From the NCBI RefSeq assembly GCF_009873495.1, contig NZ_CP046703.1, positions 1,426,001 to 1,490,000 on the forward strand: a DNA stretch of 64,000 nucleotides. The letters run 5' to 3'. The notes under the pieces were generated by a model. That model ran no database searches. It was given only the letters and a program-made list of their open reading frames with translations, and had not been told where the DNA came from. Source of the stretch: Nostoc sp. ATCC 53789. GTDB taxonomy: Bacteria; Cyanobacteriota; Cyanobacteriia; Cyanobacteriales; Nostocaceae. The position numbers and the translations under genes were made by a program. Positions 8,347 through 18,200 of this stretch are shown here, one piece after another; within the stretch, counting starts at the first letter, position 1, and the number at the start of each line of letters is the position of its first letter.

Positions 8347-9316
8347 TGACTCAGAATCCTCACAATACCAGTATCTCGGTTGGTTATTGACAGATGATGT
8401 CAAAAATAACGAGCGATCGGTAGAATCTGAGGAAAATGACGGGGTAAAAAAACTCATCAATGAAGCCACTGCTTCAAAAAGCAGTGAGCCAAAATTGGGA
8501 GTAACGCCCCAGACCCTTCAATTGGGAGAAATTCCTACTGTGCAAGATCGTTTTCAAGCCGTCATTAAACATCGGTTACAAATCCAAGCCCAAGACCACC
8601 CACCTTTGTTTCCCTGGGAAACACAATTAATCGACTATCCCGATTTTGTTGATGAGCCGTCAATGACGCTCGTTCCTACCTGGGGATGGATGGTACAACA
8701 GTCGAAGCTAAAACTGCCTTGCCCCTTGCCGGAGAGAGTTTTCCAGCAATTGCTGGAACAGTGTCAGGCATTGGTGACATCTTCAGTCCCTCTAGGGGCA
8801 AAATTAGTTCAAGTGGTGGAGAACTTTTTTCCCAACGAGTCTCAAGCACTAAATGATATAGCTGGATTGGTGCTAAGAAGTACCTATCGCTCTGTCAGTA
8901 CTCTGGAGACAATGCCCAATATTCAGAGCGATTACTCAGATTTACAGCCGCGTCAACAGATGGCTTTGTCGTTGCTGGCAGCTAAACAACTGCTGGAAAA
9001 TTTGACTCTACCACTTTCAGCAACCAGTCCAGTGGTAGAAAGACAATGGCTAACCACTGTCGGTAATTTGAACATCAAAGTAGAGTATCAGTCTGAAGGT
9101 AAACTTACGAAGTTACTTGTTCAGGCTGAGTTACCTGTTAAAGGAACTTTGATACTTCGTGGAAGTGGCACTTTAGCAATGGCAACATCTTCGACTTCGG
9201 GATACTTAAGTGTAGAGTTAGGTTGTGAGCAACTTAACCCAACTTATACTCTGGAAGTTGAGTTTCCCGAAATAGACCAACAGCCGCTTTTGTTTGTCAT
9301 TAATCCCACTATGTAA
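8339..9316 (+). CDS. patU: Heterocyst pattern protein PatU (unsplit)
   Basis: PatU modulates heterocyst spacing together with HetZ. This 325-residue protein is one continuous frame, as in Nostoc punctiforme; in Anabaena PCC 7120 the same protein is encoded by two genes, patU5 and patU3. The ATG at 8339 lies inside the end of hetZ (ATGAATAG), which suggests translational coupling; a GTG at 8327 is an alternative. The N-terminus begins YLGWLLTDDV, is followed by an acidic linker, then RFQAVIKHRLQIQAQDHPPL and FPWETQLIDYPDFV blocks and a beta-rich C-terminus ending VINPTM. It has no enzymatic motif. Confidence 0.88.
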   Translation: MNSDSESSQYQYLGWLLTDDVKNNERSVESEENDGVKKLINEATASKSSEPKLGVTPQTLQLGEIPTVQDRFQAVIKHRLQIQAQDHPPLFPWETQLIDYPDFVDEPSMTLVPTWGWMVQQSKLKLPCPLPERVFQQLLEQCQALVTSSVPLGAKLVQVVENFFPNESQALNDIAGLVLRSTYRSVSTLETMPNIQSDYSDLQPRQQMALSLLAAKQLLENLTLPLSATSPVVERQWLTTVGNLNIKVEYQSEGKLTKLLVQAELPVKGTLILRGSGTLAMATSSTSGYLSVELGCEQLNPTYTLEVEFPEIDQQPLLFVINPTM

Positions 9317-9359
9317 TATTAATTACCACGGCTAGTACGTAATGCCGCATATCTTAAGG

Positions 9360-9549
9360 TAACTATTCCCTAGCTGTTGCCTTGGGGCTTTTTCAGTCTC
9401 TAGATACTACTAGCAACAGGGTGCTTACTTATACTTAGGCGTGGTTACAGTTAACTAGTGGTGTAGACTCACCCTCCATCCCATAAATTGAATGTTCGTG
9501 GATACTCGTCAGTCCACTCGGTTACTAGCAAAGCCTGGGGAACGAGTTA
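9360..9549 (+). ncRNA. Candidate structured RNA, 6S-like
   Basis: About 190 nt closed by a long interrupted stem. TAACT pairs with AGTTA at the ends, TTCCCTAG (9366-9373) pairs with CTGGGGAA (9535-9542), and the next seven bases on each side also largely pair. Inside is a large open region with a small hairpin on the 3' side (GTGGA 9499-9503 with TCCAC 9513-9517). A closing stem, a large central bubble with a 3'-side hairpin and a length near 185 nt are the hallmarks of 6S RNA, the decoy that binds RNA polymerase holoenzyme. CTGTTGC (9374-9380) could also pair with GCAACAG (about 9413-9420), an alternative fold. Strand is inferred from the terminator downstream. Confidence 0.38.
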
Positions 9550-9596
9550 ATTTGTTGTGCTGATTTCGCCTCTATTTTACCAAGCAACCAATTTTT

Positions 9597-9630
9597 CACA
9601 ACGAATTTATTCGATTGTGCTGTTTTTTTA
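9597..9630 (+). terminator. Rho-independent terminator
   Basis: CACAACGAA and TTCGATTGTG pair around a short loop, followed by CTG and seven Ts. It lies about 50 nt beyond the structured RNA candidate and about 280 nt after patU, and could end either transcript. Confidence 0.65.
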
Positions 9631-9686
9631 TACAAAACTATGTTCACTCTTGGCACAATGAAACCCTACGACAGGAGAAGGGAAGC

Positions 9687-9716
9687 AAAGGTTGAAAACT
9701 CTGTTTTCAACCTTTT
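9687..9716 (+). terminator. Second intergenic terminator-like hairpin
   Basis: AAAGGTTGAAAAC and GTTTTCAACCTTT pair around a three-base loop, followed by TTATTTTG. It is only about 60 nt after the preceding terminator, so it may end a very short transcript from this gap or attenuate transcription into the gene at 9995. Confidence 0.6.
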
Positions 9717-9994
9717 TATTTTGTAAAAATAGGCGCTAAACCTTGATATAGGAATCCGCTTTGATTTTTGTATCCCTCACGGGAGCGTAACCATATTTAC
9801 TTGCGTGGGAAGGCAAGAGGCAATAGGAAAGAAGGCTTTTTGAGTTGTATGGAGTTTTTTCAAAAATCAAATATCAGTCCGATAGATGAATGAAGACAGC
9901 ATAATAAAGCTTCTTCTAACGGGAATACTTTAAAGTAGGGCGAATAGTTTTGTCCTCAACATTGTTTCCGTGGCATCTATAACTTAGACTCGAA

Positions 9995-12313
9995 ATGCTC
10001 AACTTATCCAGGATGAATCGGTTTTGGCGTGTCCCTGTGGGTAATTGGCGGCAAAATTTGCAGCGATCGCCTTTGACAGAAGTGGAAGATTCAATTTCCT
10101 TGCGGGTGCTGGTGCTAGCATTGGTTATTTTGGGAATTGGGGCGACAGATATCGCCGCCGAGACTTCATTCAGTTTTTGGGCGTTACCCCTGAGTGTATT
10201 TGGTGCGATTTGGAGTTACTATCGTCGCCGCGATCGCAATGTTGCAGTTCAGTTTTGCATCGCTATCGGAATGTTAATAGCGCTGGGTGCTTTCTTTGGG
10301 CGGTTAGTGGGAGAGTTGAATGATACGCGGTTGGGTTTGGCGGAGTTATTAATTCAACTTCAGGTGTTGCATAGCTTTGATACACCCCGGCGGAAAAATT
10401 TGGGCTATTCGATTGTTATAGGACTGATTTTGTTGGGTGTGGCGGCAACGCTAAGTCAGACTTTAGCATTTGCACCTGTATTGCTGTTATTTTTAGCGAT
10501 CGCTCTGCCAACTTTAGTGCTAGATTATCGCTCACGCTTGGGTTTGCAGCCATTAAAAACTCAAAAGGAAAAATTCAACCCAAAGAATTCCTCAACTCTT
10601 AATTTTAAATTTTTAACTCTGACTTTTTTACTAATTGTCAGTCTGGGACTGGCAATTTTTGCTGTTTTACCCCGATTTCCTGGCTATCAGTTACGGAATT
10701 TTCCTGTAAGTTCTTCTATCCAGTTAAAAGGTAATTTTACTGGTCGTACTATCATCAATCCCGGTTATGTCCGTCAAGGTAGTGGTAATAATCAAGGCAG
10801 TGGTACGGGACAAGGCCAAAATGGTGAACCAGGTAAGGTAGATAATAACTTTTATTACGGTTTTAATAGCCAAATAAACCAAAATCTGCGCGGTGAGATG
10901 AAACCTAAAGTTGTGATGCGGGTGCGATCGCAAGCTGAGGGTTTTTGGCGAGTACTAGGATTTGACCGCTATACGGGTAAAGGATGGGAAGTTTCGCGTA
11001 ATGAAGATGTTACGACCATCAAGCGATCGCCTTGGTCTTACCAAATTTTCCTGAACCCACCTCTGACTACTGCTAAAACCCAAGAAATAGTACAAACTTA
11101 TACAGTAGTGGCGGACTTGCCTAACCTAATTCCGGCAATGGCTTATCCCAAAGAGATTTACTTTCCGACACCAATGGTCGCGGTTGATAAAGAAGATGGA
11201 TTGCGATCGCCTGTGGAATTATCAGAAGGACTCACCTACACAGTAATTTCGGAAGTACCATACCGCGATCGCACTAAATTAGGTGAAGCTTCTACTAAAT
11301 ATCCACGAGATATTAAACAGCATTATCTGCAAATTCCTCCCGAAATTGCCGAAAAAGTCCGGCAACGCACCGAAGAAATCCTTGCTAACTACAGTCGGGA
11401 AGGAGTCACAAAGTCTTCTAAAAGCCTAGATTCAGCCTATGAAAAGGCTCTCTACTTAGCTCAATATTTAAAGCAACGTTACTCTCTTCCCCAAAATCCC
11501 TTAGATTTGCCTTATTTGGGAGAAAAAGATGACTTAGTAGAAGCTTTTTTATTCAAATATAAAGGTGGTTATCCAGACCACTTCTCCACAGTTCTCACGG
11601 TGATGCTACGTTCCATTGGTATCCCAGCGCGGTTAGTGGCAGGGTTTAGTGCAGGAGAATTTAATCCATTTACAGGACTATATGTTGTCCGTAATACTGA
11701 CGCTTATGCGATGACAGAAGTATATTTTCCGAAATATGGCTGGTTTGCCTTTGACCCGATTCCCAATCATCCCCTCATACCTCCATCAGTAGAAGATACT
11801 CAGACTTTTAGTGTCTTGCGCCAGTTATGGCACTGGGTTGCTGGATGGCTACCTTCTCCAGTGACAGGTTTATTGAATAATGTATTTGAGACAATATTTA
11901 GGTGGGTGATTAGAGCGATCGCTTGGTTTTTAGCTTTATTTTCTCAAGGTTGGTTTGGTATATTAACTGGCTTAATCTTGGCAACTACAGCGGCTTTCTT
12001 TGGTTGGCTGGGTTGGGGTCAGTGGCGAGAGTGGCGCAACCGCCGATGGTTAAAGAGATTGCCAGCGATGGAAAGCCTTTATCAACAAATGCTGCAATGG
12101 ACAACCCAAAAAGGTTTAGGTAAACATCCAGCACAAACACCTTTAGAGTATGCCAGAGGATCATACCAGCATCATCCCCCAGCAACTGCTGAGGTAATAG
12201 ATGAGATTAGCCAAGCATATATTAGCTGGCGTTATGGTGGTCATACGCCTAACTTGAAGCGACTGCGGCAAAGATGGCAAGGTATCAAAAAGGCTGGTAA
12301 GGCTGATAATTAA
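9995..12313 (+). CDS. TgpA-like membrane protein with altered transglutaminase domain
   Basis: A 772-residue membrane protein of the DUF3488/transglutaminase-core/DUF4129 architecture. About six hydrophobic segments lie in the first 220 residues, then a large extracytoplasmic part containing the transglutaminase fold (about 470-600), one further membrane segment (about 655-680), and a cytoplasmic DUF4129-like tail. The usual motif around the nucleophile, G-x-C-D-H-F, reads GGYPDHFST here, with Pro at residue 527 where Cys is expected. The usual DAHAW reads DAYAM, with Tyr 571 for His. The Asp of FDPIP (587) is kept. By the family rule, two of three catalytic residues are missing, so ordinary transglutaminase or protease activity is unlikely while the fold is intact. 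The ATG at 10013 is an alternative start. Confidence 0.85.
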   Translation: MLNLSRMNRFWRVPVGNWRQNLQRSPLTEVEDSISLRVLVLALVILGIGATDIAAETSFSFWALPLSVFGAIWSYYRRRDRNVAVQFCIAIGMLIALGAFFGRLVGELNDTRLGLAELLIQLQVLHSFDTPRRKNLGYSIVIGLILLGVAATLSQTLAFAPVLLLFLAIALPTLVLDYRSRLGLQPLKTQKEKFNPKNSSTLNFKFLTLTFLLIVSLGLAIFAVLPRFPGYQLRNFPVSSSIQLKGNFTGRTIINPGYVRQGSGNNQGSGTGQGQNGEPGKVDNNFYYGFNSQINQNLRGEMKPKVVMRVRSQAEGFWRVLGFDRYTGKGWEVSRNEDVTTIKRSPWSYQIFLNPPLTTAKTQEIVQTYTVVADLPNLIPAMAYPKEIYFPTPMVAVDKEDGLRSPVELSEGLTYTVISEVPYRDRTKLGEASTKYPRDIKQHYLQIPPEIAEKVRQRTEEILANYSREGVTKSSKSLDSAYEKALYLAQYLKQRYSLPQNPLDLPYLGEKDDLVEAFLFKYKGGYPDHFSTVLTVMLRSIGIPARLVAGFSAGEFNPFTGLYVVRNTDAYAMTEVYFPKYGWFAFDPIPNHPLIPPSVEDTQTFSVLRQLWHWVAGWLPSPVTGLLNNVFETIFRWVIRAIAWFLALFSQGWFGILTGLILATTAAFFGWLGWGQWREWRNRRWLKRLPAMESLYQQMLQWTTQKGLGKHPAQTPLEYARGSYQHHPPATAEVIDEISQAYISWRYGGHTPNLKRLRQRWQGIKKAGKADN

Positions 12314-12457
12314 CTCCAGTTGCGGGTTATCAACTGACGTGTGTTTGCTAACCCTCAATTCATACGATGTTTTGTGTAAGTCTTATAGAAGAAACTCTAA
12401 ATGCAATAAATCCTAAAATACCAAATATAGCTGTAGCTACACCTGCCTCCTTAAGAA

Positions 12458-12934
12458 TTATTTCCGTCGTTTCGGCATAGGACGCATTGCTTCCCGACCC
12501 AACATAAACATCCCTGCAACACCCAAACTAACAAACCAAACATATTGATACCAGTATTGCCGAATCTGCTCACCAGTGCTGAGTTCTGGATGCAAGGTGT
12601 TCAAGTACAGTAGTAGCACTAATATCATCAGTGCCCCAAAACCAACAAAGCTTAAGCCAACACGAATTCGTACAGGTCGCAGTTCAAAATCACTAATAGT
12701 GTCTAGGTCAATTTCTGCCAATTCCTTAAAGGAGTGATCTGCCAAAGATGAGGTTGCTTGGAATTTATTGCTCAGTTTTGGTGGCAAAATCGGCGACAGT
12801 GTTGCTACAGTTGGGCGGCGTAGTAAAGCCTCGGTATCTCGCAGCAATTGCAATGGCTTACGGTTAGTAGTTTGTTGAGCAAACTCTATATTGTCTGTGG
12901 AAGTTGGGGCATTGGCTTTACTTTCAAAATCCAT
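12458..12934 (-). CDS. Two-span membrane protein, conserved in cyanobacteria
   Basis: About 158 residues from the ATG at 12934 (MDFESKANAP); the frame extends to an ATG at 12964. The first 95 residues are soluble and rich in Ser, Thr and Pro. Two membrane segments follow (VGLSFVGFGALMILVLLLYL and YVWFVSLGVAGMFMLG) separated by a loop with HPELSTGEQIRQYWYQ. A basic tail (MRPMPKRRK) ends the protein. This soluble-N, two-span layout matches a cyanobacterium-specific family of unknown function. It is convergent with the TgpA-like gene and lies just downstream of pxcA on the same strand. Confidence 0.7.
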   Translation of the reverse strand: MDFESKANAPTSTDNIEFAQQTTNRKPLQLLRDTEALLRRPTVATLSPILPPKLSNKFQATSSLADHSFKELAEIDLDTISDFELRPVRIRVGLSFVGFGALMILVLLLYLNTLHPELSTGEQIRQYWYQYVWFVSLGVAGMFMLGREAMRPMPKRRK

Positions 12935-13019
12935 AGTACGCTTCAGAAAAACCAGGATATACATAGCCTAGCGAATCATCAGAAAAATGCATCAAAATAA
13001 TATAATTATGAATTATAAA

Positions 13020-14294
13020 TTACTCGTCCATCTCTTTTAATGTTGCTAATGCCGATGGAGATAAGCGACTCAGATAGCGGAATATCCAGTACTTAAAGAT
13101 AGTGTTTAAAATTACAGGAAATGTCGCAATAAATAAAAATATTGCATTTCTACTGGCTGGCAAACCTAAATGTTCTGCAAATCCTTCCAGAAGAACCTCC
13201 CACCCATCTGGGGAATGGAATCCTACGAATATATCTGTAAAGAGAATAATTATAAAAGCCTTAGCACTATCGCTCAATCCATAAACTATAGTATCTATGA
13301 AAGACTTCACAATCACAATTTCTCTTTTACTATAAACGATAATTATACTAAAAGAAATTAATGATATCAAATCAGCAAATACATTACTAACAGCACTATT
13401 AGTTTTTAGATTAAATTCCTCAGCTATCTCAATTGCTTTCTCCTTTATTTTTTCTTTAATTACCTCCGAAGAAAGGGCTGGTGCATTTTTTAATAAAGAT
13501 TCAAACCTCAAATTTTGTTGAAAATTAGATAATTCATGGAGAGCTTCTTTTTCCATGTCAGAATTGATGAAAATTTGAGATGTATTCTCTCCTCTAGTCT
13601 TTTCTAATATAGGAATAACTAAGAATTGTTTAGATAAAATCTGAGTCAAAAGTGGAACAATAATTAAAGTGAGCAAAAATCTTAGACCAATCTTTGTTCT
13701 ATTTCTAGAAATTCGGTAATTTCTGACAAATTCTTCTTCTCCCTGTGGTGAAAAATCTCCTTTAATTTTATTAATAGTTCTGCCAAGAGACCCAGGCAAA
13801 GCTCTAGCTTTTTGATTTGGAGGTAGACGTTTAATATTAGATAATTCTGGTTGTTTATTGATTTCACTCTGATTAACTTTTAGTGGTTCATAATTTGACA
13901 ATAACTCACTGTTACTAATAAGCTCATCTTTAATAGCATATTTTTCTACAACTTCATCAATCACCTTCAGCTTTTCTAATAAAACAGAATTAGAGATATT
14001 GACAATTCCCCGACTAAGTTGGAATTCTGCCAGCCTGAACTTGATAATAGTTAGGTTTTTATCAAGATAGACTTGCCAATAAGACATCGCGGTTTCAGTA
14101 TATTTTACTGATTCTGAAGATATTTTTTTACCTTCAAAATGTTCTATTTCGATGTTTTTAATTCTCTGAGCGGCTTGTTGAGCTTCTAAGAGTGCCCTTT
14201 CTGGTGTATCGAAAAACCAATTTTTAAGCGATCGCAAATAATTTTGCAAATTTTGGCGAAGCAATTCTGCTGTTTTGGTAAATGAATTTTTCAT
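13020..14294 (-). CDS. pxcA: Proton extrusion protein PxcA (CemA/CotA family)
   Basis: A membrane protein required for light-driven Na+-dependent proton extrusion in cyanobacteria and related to plastid CemA. The 424-residue product has a long soluble N-terminal part (about 1-195) rich in charged residues, a first membrane segment (FLLTLIIVPLLTQIL), and further segments towards the C-terminus. The C-terminal signature includes FHSPDGWE, the LGLP loop, IATFPVILNTIFKYWIFRYL and LSRLSPSA, the classic CemA/PxcA tail. The soluble N-terminus distinguishes PxcA from shorter PxcL-type and plastid forms. The gene is AT-rich compared with its neighbours. Confidence 0.93.
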   Translation of the reverse strand: MKNSFTKTAELLRQNLQNYLRSLKNWFFDTPERALLEAQQAAQRIKNIEIEHFEGKKISSESVKYTETAMSYWQVYLDKNLTIIKFRLAEFQLSRGIVNISNSVLLEKLKVIDEVVEKYAIKDELISNSELLSNYEPLKVNQSEINKQPELSNIKRLPPNQKARALPGSLGRTINKIKGDFSPQGEEEFVRNYRISRNRTKIGLRFLLTLIIVPLLTQILSKQFLVIPILEKTRGENTSQIFINSDMEKEALHELSNFQQNLRFESLLKNAPALSSEVIKEKIKEKAIEIAEEFNLKTNSAVSNVFADLISLISFSIIIVYSKREIVIVKSFIDTIVYGLSDSAKAFIIILFTDIFVGFHSPDGWEVLLEGFAEHLGLPASRNAIFLFIATFPVILNTIFKYWIFRYLSRLSPSALATLKEMDE

Positions 14295-14510
14295 TATACG
14301 TATAAATATTTATACCCTGTATATTATAGTTATATAAATATAAAAAGTAGGTAATACCTAGTTTAAAATATTATTAACTATTAAGGCAGAGTATTAATAG
14401 ACTCAGTATTCAACTTTATGGTAAACAAGCCTTAGAGGATGTTTTAAAAGTCCTTTTGTCGGTAGTAAAACGTTATCGATACCCTCAACCTTGCGCCACC
14501 TTCCGCCAGT

Positions 14511-14861
14511 CGAGGAATTGCCTGCTTTGAGTTGGGAGACAAGAAGGGAGCAATTACTGATTTTAATCAAGCTTTGCGGATTAATCCTAACTTGGCTCCC
14601 GCTTACACTGGTCGGGGGGTTGCCCAGGGCAAACGCATCTAAAGTATAAGAATCCTTTAATAGCAAGGGTTTTGGCGTTTTTTAATTTAGCCTATTTTTT
14701 CATCAAGATCCTTGCCCAGCAAGGGTTTCAGAAATCCCGTGCGTTCGCCCTGGGGGGTTGACCGTTATGCATTTGGAGATAAACAGGGTGCGATCGCGGA
14801 TTTACAGAAAGCTGCTGATCTCAATTCGGAACAAGGGATTATCAACAACTACTGGAGTTAA
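14511..14861 (+). pseudogene. TPR-protein remnant split by a miniature element
   Basis: Two stretches on the + strand encode tetratricopeptide sequence. The left part reads FELGDKKGAITDFNQALRIN then PNLAPAYTGRGV; the right part, after 138 bp of inserted DNA, reads DRYAFGDKQGAIADLQKAAD and ends NNYWS before TAA at 14859-14861. The two halves join exactly in frame at the Val codon if the insertion and one copy of its 9-bp flanking repeat are removed. No start codon or upstream portion of a gene is visible, so the gene was also truncated at its 5' side. Confidence 0.75.
14623..14751. mobile_element. MITE inserted in TPR remnant
   Basis: Terminal inverted repeats CCCAGGGCAAACGCA (14623-14637) and TGCGTTCGCCCTGGG (14740-14754) differ at one base. 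The sequence GGGGGGTTG is directly repeated at both flanks (14614-14622 and 14752-14760) and reads as the target-site duplication; its exact length is blurred because the inverted repeat ends in GGG. About 130 bp, no coding capacity, so it depends on a transposase elsewhere. Confidence 0.75.
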
Positions 14862-15211
14862 TTAAAAAGCTTCAATAGTAAGGGTATGGGAAAAATATTT
14901 TCTAACGGTTCTCCGTTCAATTCAATACAGACCTAAGAGGTTGTTTGAAAAGTGTTTCACTGTGACTTTCATTGCCGCTCTGTCAATTAGCCTCAATGCT
15001 GCGGTACAAGAATTATAGGTAAATGCTAAATTGATTAATCTTTAGAATTTTCAAGAATTTTATCGACTTTTAAAACACGCCCTAATTAAAACATCCAAGA
15101 GATTTCTTCATTATTCCTTGAAGTAAATGTCATTAATTCTACCAATGCAGTCAGAGTTTAAATGATTGATATTAGAAAAGCCATAAAAAAATCTCGAAGG
15201 ATGAACCCAGT

Positions 15212-18200
15212 ATGTTTAGCAGCCAAGTCAGTATTCCCGGTTATCAAGTTAGCAAAGAACTTTATAACGGCTCTAGAACCCTAGTTTATCAGGGATATAG
15301 AGAAACTGATCAAAAACCTGTGGTGATTAAACTGCTAAAAAATCTTTATCCTACATTTAGCGAACTCGTACAATTTCGTAACCAGTACACCATTACCAAA
15401 AATCTCAACTATCCCGGAATCATTCAAACCTATACTCTGGAACCATACCAGAATGTTTATATATTGGTGATGGAAGACTTTGGGGGAATTTCCCTTAAGG
15501 ATTATTTCGCCAATAATAATAATGTTGCATCTCTAAATGAATTTTTACAAATCGCAATATCTTTGTGTGATGCCTTAGATATACTTTCCCGTCATCGAAT
15601 TATTCATAAAGATATAAAACCCGCCAATATATTAATTAACCCCGAAACTAAGCAAATAAAGGTAATTGACTTTAGTATTGCCTCTTTATTACCACGGGAA
15701 ACCCAAACGCTCATCAGCCCTAATGTATTAGAAGGTACGCTGGCTTATATTTCCCCAGAACAAACAGGAAGGATGAATCGGGGAATTGACTACCGGGCTG
15801 ACTTTTATTCTTTAGGTATTACTTTTTATGAATTACTTACAGGAAAGTTACCCTTTCAATCAAACGATGTGATGGAGTTAGTGCATTGTCATATTGCGAA
15901 ACAAGCTCCGCTTTTAGGAAATAGCGAAGAAATTCCCCAAGTTCTTTGTGACATCGTGACCAAATTAATGGCAAAAAATGCCGAAGACCGTTATCAAAGC
16001 GCATTAGGGCTGAAATTAGATTTAGAAATTTGTTTACATCAGCTAAACGAAATTGGCAGAATTGAGAGTTTTTCAATTGCTCAAAGAGATGTGTGCGATC
16101 GCTTCATTATCCCCGACAAACTCTATGGAAGAGAAACAGAAGTAAAAACCCTGCTTCAAGCATTTGAAAGAGTTAGCCTTGGTGCTACAGAAATGATGCT
16201 GATAGCGGGGTTTTCTGGGATTGGTAAAACTGCGGTTGTTAACGAAGTTCATAAACCGATAGTTCGTCAACGCGGTTATTTTATTAAAGGTAAATATGAC
16301 CAATTTAATCGCAATATTCCCTTCAGTGCTTTTGTGCAAGTTTTCCGAGATCTAATGGCACAATTGTTAACAGAAAGCGATCTTCAAATTCAGCAATGGA
16401 AAACTAAGATTTTAGAAGCGGTTGGTGAGAACGGACAGGTAATTATTGAAGTTATCCCCGAATTATCAAGAATTATTGGTCAACAACCACCTACTACAGA
16501 ATTATCAGGAACTGCGGCCCAAAATCGCTTTAATTTATTATTCCAGAAATTTACTAAAGTCTTTACGAGTGATGCACATCCATTAGTAATGTTTTTAGAT
16601 GATTTGCAATGGGCTGATTCGGCATCACTGATGTTAATGCAGTTATTAATGGCTGATACAAAGCATTTTTTATTAATTGGTGCCTATCGTGATAACGAAG
16701 TCAACCCAGCACACCAGTTAATGTTGACTTTGAATGATATTCAAAAAACAGCAGCCACGATTAATACGATTACTTTAGCACCACTAAGTCAAGGGCAGGT
16801 AAATCAATTAGTTGCTGACACACTTCAATGCTCAGAAAATTTGGCATGGACTCTTTCTCGCTTAGTATCTCAAAAAACTCAAGGTAATCCATTTTTTGCT
16901 ACACAGTTCCTTAAAGCATTACATCAAGATGGAGTAATTGAATTTAACTTAGAGTCTGGATGTTGGCAATGTGATATCACGCAAATAAATCAGCGATCGC
17001 TCACAAATGATATCGTTGAATTCATGGCATTGCAATTACAAAAGTTGCCAGAATCAACTCAAGGTATTTTAAAATTAGCTGCCTGTATTGGCAATCAGTT
17101 TGATTTAGAAACATTAGCAATTGTTTCTAAACAATCAAAAATAGAAACGGCTGTTTGTTTGTGGAATGCTTTACAGGAAGGTTTGATTTTACCTCAAAGT
17201 GAGGTTTACAAGTTTTTTGTGGGGTCAGAAAATCAAGCTGTTACTCAAGAAAATTCCGAAATTATTGGATATAAATTTCTGCACGATCGCATCCAACAAG
17301 CAGCTTATTCCTTAATTCCGTCAGATCAAAAACAAAAAACACATTTGATGATTGGTCAATTGTTATTGCAAGGGTTATCCGAGCAGGAGCAACAAGAACG
17401 GATTTTTGACTTAGTAAACCAACTGAATTTGGGACAAGGTGCGATCGCTGAAAATGATTCTCTTTCGACCATTGCTACCCATGAGCAGAAAAAACAACTG
17501 GCTCGCTTAAATCTGCAAGCAGGACAAAAGGCAAAACTGTCGGCTGCTTATCAAGCATCTCAGAGCTATTGTACCAGTGGGATTGATTTGTTACCCGTAA
17601 CCGCTTGGCAGACTGACTATGAACTAATGTACAGCTTGCACCGCGAGGGTTCAGAAGCAACTTATCTGTGTGGTAATTTTGACCGAGCCGAAGCCCTTTA
17701 TGGGGAAGCACTGAGCCATGCTCAAACACCCCTAGACAAAGCAGTGATTTATCGCGTGCAGATGACTCAATATCAGCTTCAAGGACGCAATGCGGAAGCG
17801 ATCGCTATGCAAGGCGAAAGTTTACAACTACTTGACTGGGAAATGCCTACAGAACAAGAGTTGATTCAAGCGAGTCTGGACAAAGAAATTGCCATAGTTA
17901 ATAGATTTTTAGAGCAGCAGACTGTTGAATCCATTCTCAATCTTCCCAAAATGGCAGATGCCGGTTTTGCAGAAATGTTGCGAATTTTACAAATTCTCTT
18001 CTATGCTGCATGGCTTAATGGTCAACCGACTTTAGGATTGTTAGTACTCGCCAAGATGACCACTTTATCTTTGCAGTATGGTAACAGCGATATGTCTCCC
18101 TTTAGCTATGCAGGCTATGCCTTAATTGCCAATGCCATCCTCCAGGATTTGGGAACAGCTTATCAGTTTGGAGAAATGGCGGTGCAGCTTTGCGAACAGT

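Noticed and set aside
14403..14666. 87-codon frame on the - strand in the TPR remnant region
   Set aside because: It is the antisense shadow of the TPR remnant and miniature element.
14930..15020. Short + strand stretch reading like the start of a secreted protein (VTFIAALSISLNAAVQEL)
   Set aside because: No continuation, no ribosome site; could be a fragment of a lost gene but too short to call.
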